The notes under the pieces: model-generated
Told to the model about the DNA's origin: nothing
Databases searched by the model: none
The model's input: the letters and a program-made list of their open reading frames with translations, nothing else
DNA from: Sulfurovum sp.
Lineage (GTDB): Bacteria > Campylobacterota > Campylobacteria > Campylobacterales > Sulfurovaceae
Assembly (NCBI GenBank): GCA_026193735.1
Contig: JAPHUJ010000316.1
Coordinates: forward strand, 1-6,079
Direction of reading: 5' to 3'
DNA: 6,079 bases
Position numbers and translations under genes: made by a program
Part shown: in pieces, positions 1-5,199 of the stretch
Layout of the letters: every line of letters begins with the position of its first letter
How positions within the stretch are numbered: position 1 is the stretch's first letter

Positions 1-287
1 AGTTTACCATCGACACCACTCAGGCAAGACGAGAAAAGCAAATAGCGTATAATAAAGCACATGGCATCACGCCTAAAACCACCCTGAGAGTTCTTGACAC
101 AGACCTCAAAGTAGATGATGCCGGAGAACTCTACAATCAAACTTCAAAACTAGACAAAATGCCAAAAGCGGAACGACAACAACTCACAAAAGAACTCAAA
201 GCGAAGATGCTTGCTGCGGCAAAGAATTTAGACTTTGAAGAAGCGGCAAGGCTGCGAGACCAGATAGCAAAAATCAAAAAATTATAG
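1..287 (+). CDS. uvrB: UvrABC excinuclease subunit B, C-terminal part (5' end outside window)
   Basis: The frame is open from the window edge (first full codon at 3) to TAG at 285-287 and gives the last 94 residues of the protein. UvrB is the DNA-damage-verifying helicase-like subunit of nucleotide excision repair. It is loaded by UvrA and recruits the UvrC nuclease. Two family signatures are visible. The segment around fragment residues 5-26 (QARREKQIAYNKAHGITPKT) is the conserved stretch that follows the helicase motifs. A C-terminal UVR domain at about residues 57-92 (NLDFEEAARLRDQI) is the coiled-coil hairpin that contacts UvrC. A complete UvrB is about 660 residues, so most of the gene lies to the left. 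The linker between these two parts (residues 27-56) is poorly conserved, as is usual. The last codon and the stop take part in an inverted repeat that reaches the ppk promoter. UvrC also has a UVR motif, but the QARREKQIAYN block points to UvrB. Confidence 0.95.
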   Translation, partial: FTIDTTQARREKQIAYNKAHGITPKTTLRVLDTDLKVDDAGELYNQTSKLDKMPKAERQQLTKELKAKMLAAAKNLDFEEAARLRDQIAKIKKL

Positions 288-300
288 TTTTTTGCTATAA
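282..300. repeat. Inverted repeat spanning the uvrB stop and the ppk -10 box
   Basis: TTATAG (282-287, the last codon and stop of uvrB) is a perfect inverted copy of CTATAA (295-300, inside the ppk -10), with a 7-nt T-rich spacer. The arms are A/T-rich and short. As an RNA hairpin this would be weak and is not a convincing terminator. As DNA it could be an operator, or it may be chance in AT-rich sequence. Confidence 0.3.
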
Positions 301-301
301 T
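293..301 (+). promoter_or_regulatory. Extended -10 promoter for ppk
   Basis: TGCTATAAT is a perfect TATAAT hexamer (296-301) with an extended TG (293-294), preceded by a run of six Ts. No TTGACA-like box is seen 16-18 nt upstream, where the sequence is still uvrB. T-rich upstream sequence plus an extended -10 without a -35 is the known pattern of sigma-70 promoters in Campylobacter and Helicobacter. Initiation about 7 nt downstream would give a ppk leader of roughly 25 nt. The same 12-nt core, TTTTGCTATAAT, recurs before rpe on the other strand. Confidence 0.7.
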
Positions 302-334
302 CCTTATAAAATCATACATTATCAGGAAACCTAT

Positions 335-2422
335 ATGGCAGTAGATCTAAACTCATCGCAACTCTATTTTAACCGTGAACTTTCATGGCTACAATTTAAT
401 TCACGCGTCTTGGCACAGGCGCTAGATGAGACATTACCTCCACTTGAACGTCTGAAATTTCTTGCCATCTATGGAACAAACCTTGATGAGTTTTACATGA
501 TACGTGTTGCAGGACTCAAAGCACTCTTTAAAGCGGGAGTTCAGGAGACTGGACCAGATAAGTTGACTCCAAGCCAGCAACTTGAAGAGATACATGGGTA
601 TCTGCATAAAGAACATCAGGTTTTAGAGTCTTGTTATACCTCTATCATCTCTGAACTTCATACTCATGGAGTGAATGTAAAGAACTATAATGCCCTCAAT
701 GCAGAAGAACAACTGGGAATAAAAGAAAAATTCTTTAGTGAGATCTATCCCGTTATCATCCCGATAGCTGTAGATGCTACACACCCTTTTCCCCACCTAA
801 ACAACCTCAGTTTTGGATTGGCACTCAAACTCACAGATGATTCTAAACATATCAAACATGGACTTATAAGAATCCCTAGAATACTCCCTAGATTTATACA
901 GTTAGGACAAACATTTATTCCCATAGAATCTGTAGTTGAACACTTTGCATCTGAACTTTTTCCAGGGTTCAGTCCATTGGCTTCTACACCATTCAGGGTC
1001 ACAAGAAATGCCGATATTGAGATAGAAGAGGAAGAAGCAGATGATTTTCTAGAGCTCCTTCAGGAAGGTCTACGCTCCAGAAATAAAGGTTCACTCATCC
1101 GTTTGGAACTCATCGATGGTGCTGACGCTGACCTGATCAACTTTTTACTTTCACACCTCAACCTGGATGATAAAGACATATACTCATATAAAAGTCTCTC
1201 GCTTAATCTAGGAAGTCTCTGGCAGATAGTAGGCGATAAAGCTCTCTCTCACCTTGTTCTGCCTGCATTTAACCCAAAAACACTTCCCCCACTTGACAGG
1301 GAAAATCTTTTTGAAGCTATAGACAAGCAAGATGTACTGCTTTACCATCCTTTTGACAGCTTTGAACCTGTAGTTCAATTCATCAAACAGGCTGCCGCAG
1401 ACCCGGAAACGATTGCTATACGTATGACCCTCTACCGTGCAGGGCCACAGTCTCCTATCGTTAAAGCACTCATAGATGCTGTACGGGATGGTAAACAGGT
1501 CATGGTACTTGTTGAACTCAAAGCAAGATTTGATGAAGAGAACAACTTACGTTGGGCAAAAGCACTTGAAGATGCCGGAGCACATGTAGTATATGGTATA
1601 CCCGGACTCAAGGTGCATGCTAAAATCGCACAGGTGATCAAGAGACAAGGTACCAAACTCAAAAGTTATGTACATCTTGCAACAGGAAATTATAACCCCA
1701 GTACATCCAAGATATATACTGACATGTCATACTTTACAACGAAAGAAACATTTAGTACAGATGCCACGCACTTTTTTCACTTTTTAACAGGTTTTTCTAC
1801 CTATACAAAGTTAGATACGCTCTTCATGGCACCTACACAGATCAAACCAAAGATCATCAAACTCATAGAGAATGAGCGTAAACATGGAGCCAAAGGCCAC
1901 ATCATTCTTAAAGCTAACTCTTTGGTGGACACTGATGTCATTAAAGCACTCTACATTGCTTCTCAAAAAGGATGCAAGGTTGATCTTATCATCCGTGGTA
2001 TATGTTGTTTAAAGCCGGGGATCAAAGGTATCAGTGAGAATATTACCGTCTCTTCAGTCATAGGAAAATACCTGGAACATGCACGTATCTACTTTTTCAA
2101 ACATGACAAAGTCAAATGCTACATCTCATCTGCAGACCTGATGCCTCGTAACCTTGTAAGACGCGTAGAACTTATGACACCTATTTTAGAGGAAATTCTT
2201 ACACAAAAAATAGAGCAGATACTCATGCTTCAACTTGCAGACAATGCTTTGCGCTGGGAACTCCAGGAAGATGGCAATTACACTAAAGTACCGTCTCTGG
2301 GTAAAACCGTAAACAACCATTGTGTTTTAGAAGAATATGTGAACAAAATCCACGATAAAACAAAAAAAGAGACACCTAACTACGTAAACCGTTTGGCAAC
2401 TCGTATTTTGAAGGATAGTTAA
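335..2422 (+). CDS. ppk: Polyphosphate kinase (PPK1 family)
   Basis: PPK1 reversibly transfers the gamma phosphate of ATP to long-chain inorganic polyphosphate. In bacteria this supports phosphate and energy storage and stress tolerance. At 695 residues the protein is of normal length (E. coli about 688). The N-terminal domain opens with YFNRELSWLQFN (11-22) and contains GTNLDEFYMIRV (47-58), whose N49 matches the ATP-contacting asparagine. HPFPHLNNLSFGLALK lies at 150-165. The catalytic half begins at LLYHPFDSFEPVVQFI (335-350). It has two arginines of the metal/phosphate site, in AIRMTLYR (R363) and KARFDEENN (R398). The autophosphorylated histidine is H428 in KVHAK, and the second active-site histidine is H582 in LEHARIYFF. 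HLATGNYNPSTSKIYTD (447-463) is also diagnostic. All key residues are present. The ATG at 335 has AGGAA at 324-328, 6 nt upstream. PPK2 enzymes are much shorter and lack this HxK phospholipase D-like core. Confidence 0.97.
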   Translation: MAVDLNSSQLYFNRELSWLQFNSRVLAQALDETLPPLERLKFLAIYGTNLDEFYMIRVAGLKALFKAGVQETGPDKLTPSQQLEEIHGYLHKEHQVLESCYTSIISELHTHGVNVKNYNALNAEEQLGIKEKFFSEIYPVIIPIAVDATHPFPHLNNLSFGLALKLTDDSKHIKHGLIRIPRILPRFIQLGQTFIPIESVVEHFASELFPGFSPLASTPFRVTRNADIEIEEEEADDFLELLQEGLRSRNKGSLIRLELIDGADADLINFLLSHLNLDDKDIYSYKSLSLNLGSLWQIVGDKALSHLVLPAFNPKTLPPLDRENLFEAIDKQDVLLYHPFDSFEPVVQFIKQAAADPETIAIRMTLYRAGPQSPIVKALIDAVRDGKQVMVLVELKARFDEENNLRWAKALEDAGAHVVYGIPGLKVHAKIAQVIKRQGTKLKSYVHLATGNYNPSTSKIYTDMSYFTTKETFSTDATHFFHFLTGFSTYTKLDTLFMAPTQIKPKIIKLIENERKHGAKGHIILKANSLVDTDVIKALYIASQKGCKVDLIIRGICCLKPGIKGISENITVSSVIGKYLEHARIYFFKHDKVKCYISSADLMPRNLVRRVELMTPILEEILTQKIEQILMLQLADNALRWELQEDGNYTKVPSLGKTVNNHCVLEEYVNKIHDKTKKETPNYVNRLATRILKDS

Positions 2423-2544
2423 TGTTACCTCTTCAAAACGTAAAATGGGCAAAGCCCATCTTTACTACGCTAACGCTAAGTTTCCCTCAGAAGGAAGCTC
2501 ACGCGACCGGCCACTTTTTAAATATATATCAAAAAGGTTTATAA
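2422..2544 (+). CDS. Possible small ORF between ppk and the carbonic anhydrase gene (40 aa, doubtful)
   Basis: The ATG overlaps the ppk stop as TAATG. It has a well-placed AAGGA (2411-2415, 6 nt before the ATG) and runs 40 codons to TAA at 2542-2544, 2 nt before the next gene's ATG. The product begins MLPLQNVKWAKP and ends LNIYQKGL. It has no membrane segment or motif that I recognise. The placement is typical of a translationally coupled gene. However, the ORF covers a GC-rich block with a hairpin and a tandem hexamer that looks like an intergenic repeat, and an overlapping frame is also open there. It may therefore be a by-product of that element. No function is proposed. Confidence 0.2.
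   Translation: MLPLQNVKWAKPIFTTLTLSFPQKEAHATGHFLNIYQKGL
2445..2459. repeat. Perfect 6-bp hairpin with 3-nt loop downstream of ppk
   Basis: ATGGGC and GCCCAT flank an AAA loop, starting 22 nt after the ppk stop. Read on the plus strand it is followed by CTTTACT, a poor U-tract, so it is at best a weak ppk terminator. Read on the minus strand the 3' arm runs into GCCCATTTTACG, a slightly better terminator shape, although no minus-strand gene is seen here. It could also protect mRNA 3' ends. Confidence 0.5.
2445..2514. repeat. GC-rich structured intergenic element (possible dispersed repeat)
   Basis: By direct count, 38 of these 70 bases (54%) are G or C, while the 32 bases just downstream contain only 4. 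The block contains a perfect hairpin (ATGGGC, AAA loop, GCCCAT; 2445-2459) and a tandem hexamer ACGCTA ACGCTA (2467-2478). It also has a small inverted repeat TTCC (2482-2485)/GGAA (2493-2496) and a CG-rich end, CGCGACCGGCC (2502-2512). It then changes abruptly to AT-rich DNA. Such a compact, compositionally distinct block between two housekeeping genes resembles short dispersed repeats (REP/MITE-like). Only one copy is visible here, so this is an inference. Confidence 0.4.
2534..2537 (+). promoter_or_regulatory. Ribosome binding site that sets the gamma carbonic anhydrase start
   Basis: AAGG (within AAAAAGG, 2531-2537) lies 9 nt before the ATG at 2547. This favours the start at 2547 over the in-frame ATG at 2445, whose upstream sequence (CAAAACGTAAA) has no purine-rich SD and which would add 34 residues unrelated to the family. 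Confidence 0.6.
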
Positions 2545-2546
2545 TC

Positions 2547-3071
2547 ATGCTATTGAAATTTAAAGAATGGACACCTAAACTTGGACCTAATGCCTGGATA
2601 GCTGAAGGTTCTTCTGTGATCGGACGTGTCAGCATGGGTGAAGATTCTGCTGTGTGGTTTGGTTGTGTGGTTCGCGGTGATGTGCATCATATTACCATAG
2701 GAGACAGAACTAATATACAGGACCTCAGTATGATACATGTCACACATCATAAAAAAGCAGATATGTCAGATGGAAATCCTACAGTGATAGGGAATGATGT
2801 CACGATAGGGCACCGTGTGATGCTCCATGGCTGTACCATAGAAGATGCTTGTCTCATAGGTATGTCTGCTACCATACTTGATGGTGCTGTGATAGGGAAA
2901 GAATCTATAGTCGGTGCTTCTGCCCTTGTGACTAAAAATAAAGTCTTCCCCCCTAGAAGTCTCATTATGGGAAGTCCTGCAAAAGTGGTACGTGAACTCA
3001 CAGACGAAGAAGTAGCAGAGTTATATGCATCTGCACAACGTTATGTTAGTTTTAAAAATGAATATCAATAA
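2547..3071 (+). CDS. Gamma-class carbonic anhydrase-like hexapeptide-repeat protein (YrdA/PaaY type)
   Basis: This is a 174-residue left-handed parallel beta-helix protein. The family forms trimers that bind a metal between subunits. Some members interconvert CO2 and bicarbonate, while many YrdA-type members have no proven activity. Hexapeptide turns run from about residue 17 to 130 (for example WIAEGSSVIGRVSMGEDSAV). The three metal-binding histidines are in place: H64 in SMIHVTHH, and H89 and H94 in IGHRVMLHGC. NIQD (56-59) and DGNP (75-78) match the YrdA subgroup. The C-terminal GSPAKVVREL (142-151) is the usual capping helix signature. With the start at 2547 the length and the N-terminus (FKEWTPKLGPNAWIAEG) fit the family. 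The frame is open upstream to an ATG at 2445, but that part is encoded by a GC-rich repeat-like block and is probably not translated. The EI24-type gene starts 18 nt after the stop, so the two are likely co-transcribed. The exact substrate is not shown by the sequence. Confidence 0.9.
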   Translation: MLLKFKEWTPKLGPNAWIAEGSSVIGRVSMGEDSAVWFGCVVRGDVHHITIGDRTNIQDLSMIHVTHHKKADMSDGNPTVIGNDVTIGHRVMLHGCTIEDACLIGMSATILDGAVIGKESIVGASALVTKNKVFPPRSLIMGSPAKVVRELTDEEVAELYASAQRYVSFKNEYQ

Positions 3072-3089
3072 AAATGAAATGGTAAGAAA

Positions 3090-3743
3090 ATGAACAAAAT
3101 CATCACAAAAAGTTTACAAGACATACTTTCTAAAAATGTCATCTTGTTTGTACTAAAAATGGGACTGATCTCATTGGCTGTCACTACAATATTAGCATGG
3201 AATATGTGGGACACACTCACCAACATTATTACTTCATATCTTTCATGGATACCTTGGGAGTGGTTACAAACTTCCGGTGCATCTGTGGCAACATTTTCAT
3301 TTGCCTATATGCTTTTTATCATCTTAGTATCATTGCTTACTTCACTTTATAGTGAAAAGCTGCTCATCGATTTGGCAAAAAAACGCTATCCAGATATTGA
3401 AGTAGTCGGCAGCGCGAACATAAGTACTTCCATTATCTTAACGCTCAAAGCCAGTATCATTTTTTTACTGCTCTTTATACTAACTCTTCCTTTACTTTTT
3501 ATCCCCATCTTTGGTCAAATAGTATTACTCTATTTATGGTCTATCTTACTCAAAGAACCCACCATTTATGATGTAGGTGCACTCTTCATAAGTGATCAAA
3601 AAATCCTTAAAGAAAAAAAGAAGAAAACAAGGATTTTGGCTATGCTGGCTTCACTCTTTAACTATGTACCCTTAGTCAATATCTTTGCCGCTGTATTTGC
3701 ACAGATACTTTTTTTACACCACATCCTAGGAGAAGAAAAATAA
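3090..3743 (+). CDS. EI24/CysZ-like polytopic inner-membrane protein
   Basis: The protein has 217 residues, with strongly hydrophobic stretches at about 17-37, 66-87, 113-154 (long enough for two passes) and 183-211, and short charged linkers. This pattern, with the opening SLQDILSKNVILFVLKMGL, resembles the EI24 domain family, which includes the sulfate transporter CysZ of E. coli. The resemblance is by overall pattern, not by a catalytic motif, so transport of sulfate or anything else is not established. A lysine-rich loop at 171-181 is probably cytoplasmic. No signal peptide is apparent beyond the first membrane segment. The start at 3090 has only a weak GGTAAG (3081-3086) upstream. Initiation may rely on coupling to the preceding gene, which ends 18 nt earlier. 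The stop lies 3 bp from the stop of the convergent exonuclease gene. No sulfate-assimilation gene is adjacent. Confidence 0.7.
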   Translation: MNKIITKSLQDILSKNVILFVLKMGLISLAVTTILAWNMWDTLTNIITSYLSWIPWEWLQTSGASVATFSFAYMLFIILVSLLTSLYSEKLLIDLAKKRYPDIEVVGSANISTSIILTLKASIIFLLLFILTLPLLFIPIFGQIVLLYLWSILLKEPTIYDVGALFISDQKILKEKKKKTRILAMLASLFNYVPLVNIFAAVFAQILFLHHILGEEK

Positions 3744-3766
3744 AATTTACTCACTCTGTTTTTCTT
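3733..3766. terminator. Weak A/T-rich inverted repeat at the convergent gene junction
   Basis: AAGAAAAA (3733-3740) is complementary to TTTTTCTT (3759-3766) across an 18-nt loop containing both stop codons. T-rich sequence follows on the plus strand and the arms are A-rich, so it could act bidirectionally. The stem lacks G-C pairs, and the arms coincide with lysine-rich protein tails, so chance is a fair alternative. No stronger terminator is visible between the two convergent genes. Confidence 0.25.
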
Positions 3767-4544
3767 TTTTTATCCTTCTCTCTTTCTTACTGGAAATAGA
3801 GAATCGCAATAATTCATCTGCACTTTTTACATACTCGGGCAGTGTTTCTAAACTTTTTCTCATTACCTCTGCTGCACATACAGCATCACTTAAGGCACGA
3901 TGATGTGTAGCAGTCTCTATCCCTAAAAAGTCTATAAGATGAGCAAGTCCATAACGTTCACTCTCAAAGGTACGCTTAGCCAACTCTATCGTACATAATT
4001 GGGGGTTACCTATGTGTCCCAAACCGAATCTATCAAAAGAGGCATTCAAAAAGTTATAATCAAAATGTGCATTATGCGCAACGAATACAGCATCACCCAT
4101 AAAATGACGTAAGGCTGTTAACGCTTCTTTTCTTGTAGGAGCTCCTATAAGGTCTGTGGGTTCAATACCTGTGATCTTGGTAATATATTCTGGTAAAAAT
4201 GCACACTCTACAAATGTTTCAAAACGGTCTATCACTTTACCGTTCTGTAACATCACCGCACCGATCTCTATTACTTGAGAGGTACCTGGTTTACTGCCAT
4301 TCGTTTCTATGTCTATAACACAATAACGTTGTTCTACATGTGAGGTAAAACATGTCTCCAGTCTATAGTGGTCCTCATTTAGTTGCTCTATAGGATAGCC
4401 AGAAGCTTGAAGAAGAATAAAGATTATTTCAGCATCTTCCAATAGTGTTGTATGTTTGGTAACGATCTGTTTGTATTGTTCTTCATGCAACACTCCGTCA
4501 TTTTTACGAAATGCTGTTGTGAGTTCCTCAAAAACTTTTTGCAT
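3747..4544 (-). CDS. DEDDh 3'-5' exonuclease, DnaQ / DNA polymerase III epsilon-like
   Basis: This 265-residue protein has an RNase T/DnaQ-type exonuclease core at about residues 73-232. The catalytic set is complete: D78 and E80 in VIDIETNG, D162 in HNAHFDYNFL, and H215 and D220 in HHRALSDA. Such enzymes remove nucleotides from 3' ends with two metal ions. In the replicase the epsilon subunit proofreads. About 72 residues precede the core (MQKVFEELTT...), a helical, charged extension that E. coli epsilon lacks. The C-terminus is a short basic tail (KKERRIKKEK). Whether this is the true epsilon subunit or a stand-alone repair exonuclease cannot be settled here, so no symbol is given. The ATG at 4544 lies 17 bp inside the 3' end of trpF. 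The frame has a stop two codons upstream of it, and there is no good Shine-Dalgarno, so translation is probably coupled to trpF. Confidence 0.9.
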   Translation of the reverse strand: MQKVFEELTTAFRKNDGVLHEEQYKQIVTKHTTLLEDAEIIFILLQASGYPIEQLNEDHYRLETCFTSHVEQRYCVIDIETNGSKPGTSQVIEIGAVMLQNGKVIDRFETFVECAFLPEYITKITGIEPTDLIGAPTRKEALTALRHFMGDAVFVAHNAHFDYNFLNASFDRFGLGHIGNPQLCTIELAKRTFESERYGLAHLIDFLGIETATHHRALSDAVCAAEVMRKSLETLPEYVKSADELLRFSISSKKERRIKKEKQSE

Positions 4545-5118
4545 TAGCTATAAACTGTTTCACTTTATTGGGATCTTTTTTACCTTTAATTAATTCTACG
4601 CCGGAACTTACATCCACACCGTAAAAACCAAGTTGTTTTACCTGGGCTACATTCTCAGCTGTTAAGCCTCCTGCTAAAATCATTTTAGAGCAGTCTACAC
4701 CATTGAACCATTCAAGGTTCAGACGTTTTCCTGTGCCGCCATATACTTCACTAAAAGCATCTACCAAACGATATCTATCTTTAAAGCGTGTTAGATCTTC
4801 AGGACCTTTAACGCGTACCACAGGTAAAGTTTGCAATCCAATAGCATCTAAAGACTCTTCATCCACATCAAAATGAATCTGAGCGCGTGAAATATCAGAA
4901 TATCTGCACACTGTGTCTATCGTTTCTATACCTTCATTGACAAAAAGTCCTACTCTTTCTACAAAAGGAGGAAGTTTATCTATGATTCTTTTCGCTGCTG
5001 CTGGCGTAATGTAACGTGGTGACTTATTATAAAATACAAATCCCAAGGCATCCGCTCCACATTCTACAGCATGTAAGGCATCTTTTAAATTGGTAATCCC
5101 ACAAATTTTTACTCTCAT
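4528..5118 (-). CDS. trpF: Phosphoribosylanthranilate isomerase
   Basis: TrpF performs the Amadori rearrangement of N-(5-phosphoribosyl)anthranilate to CdRP, the third step from chorismate to tryptophan. At 196 residues this is a complete, stand-alone monofunctional enzyme, not a TrpC-TrpF fusion. It opens with MRVKICGIT, which holds the catalytic base C6. The catalytic acid is D120 (LVDAFSEVYGGTGKRLNLEW), followed by the phosphate-binding end ILAGGLTAENV (147-157) and GVDVSSGVE (167-175). SPRYIT (33-38) is also typical. The usual QLHG motif on the central strand reads QIHF here (80-83): the histidine is kept and the glycine is lost. The start has a strong AGGAG at 5127-5131, 8 nt upstream. 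It sits between rpe and an exonuclease gene, not in a trp operon, and overlaps the latter by 17 bp. A stable hairpin abuts its Shine-Dalgarno. Confidence 0.96.
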   Translation of the reverse strand: MRVKICGITNLKDALHAVECGADALGFVFYNKSPRYITPAAAKRIIDKLPPFVERVGLFVNEGIETIDTVCRYSDISRAQIHFDVDEESLDAIGLQTLPVVRVKGPEDLTRFKDRYRLVDAFSEVYGGTGKRLNLEWFNGVDCSKMILAGGLTAENVAQVKQLGFYGVDVSSGVELIKGKKDPNKVKQFIANAKSF

Positions 5119-5189
5119 ATTATCCTCTCCTTTAAAAGGAACAAAGTCCCTTTTAAATTCCTCTCACTGAAGATCCGTCTTTGACTCAT
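5115..5189 (-). CDS. Possible 24-codon leader ORF upstream of trpF (doubtful)
   Basis: In the rpe-trpF spacer an ATG at 5189 has AGGGA (5195-5199) 5 nt upstream. It reads 24 codons to a TGA that overlaps the trpF ATG as ATGA. The product starts MSQRRIFSER and ends LFLLKERII. It contains no tryptophan, so it is not a classic trp attenuation leader peptide. The codons after residue 11 cover the hairpin and the trpF Shine-Dalgarno, so translating ribosomes would open that hairpin. The signals are well placed, but nothing independent shows it is coding. Confidence 0.25.
   Translation of the reverse strand: MSQRRIFSERNLKGTLFLLKERII
5131..5157 (-). promoter_or_regulatory. Stable hairpin abutting the trpF Shine-Dalgarno
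   Basis: On the minus strand TTTAAAAGGGAC (5157-5146) pairs with GTTCCTTTTAAA (5142-5131) across a TTT loop: 12 pairs, one of them G-U. The 3' arm shares its last A with AGGAG of trpF (5127-5131). No U-run follows on either strand, so it is not an intrinsic terminator. It may influence trpF translation, mRNA processing or stability, or it may be an intergenic repeat. Confidence 0.55.
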
Positions 5190-5199
5190 ATGCTTCCCT

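Noticed and set aside
745..1002. Minus-strand ORF inside ppk, and similar ones at 434-616 and 1432-1662
   Set aside because: They are antisense shadows of the conserved ppk frame, without family motifs or plausible context.
2540..2545. TATAAT immediately before the carbonic anhydrase ATG
   Set aside because: Initiation about 7 nt downstream would fall inside the coding region, after the start codon, and there is no extended TG. It cannot be the promoter for the start at 2547.
2550..3001. Minus-strand ORFs inside the carbonic anhydrase gene
   Set aside because: Shadows of the hexapeptide-repeat frame; no start signals or recognisable product.
3614..3620. A AAA AAG heptamer in the correct phase in the EI24-type gene, resembling the dnaX frameshift site
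   Set aside because: It lies in a lysine-rich loop where such codons are expected. The -1 frame ends after about 18 codons in an unremarkable tail, and I saw no stimulatory hairpin or upstream Shine-Dalgarno.
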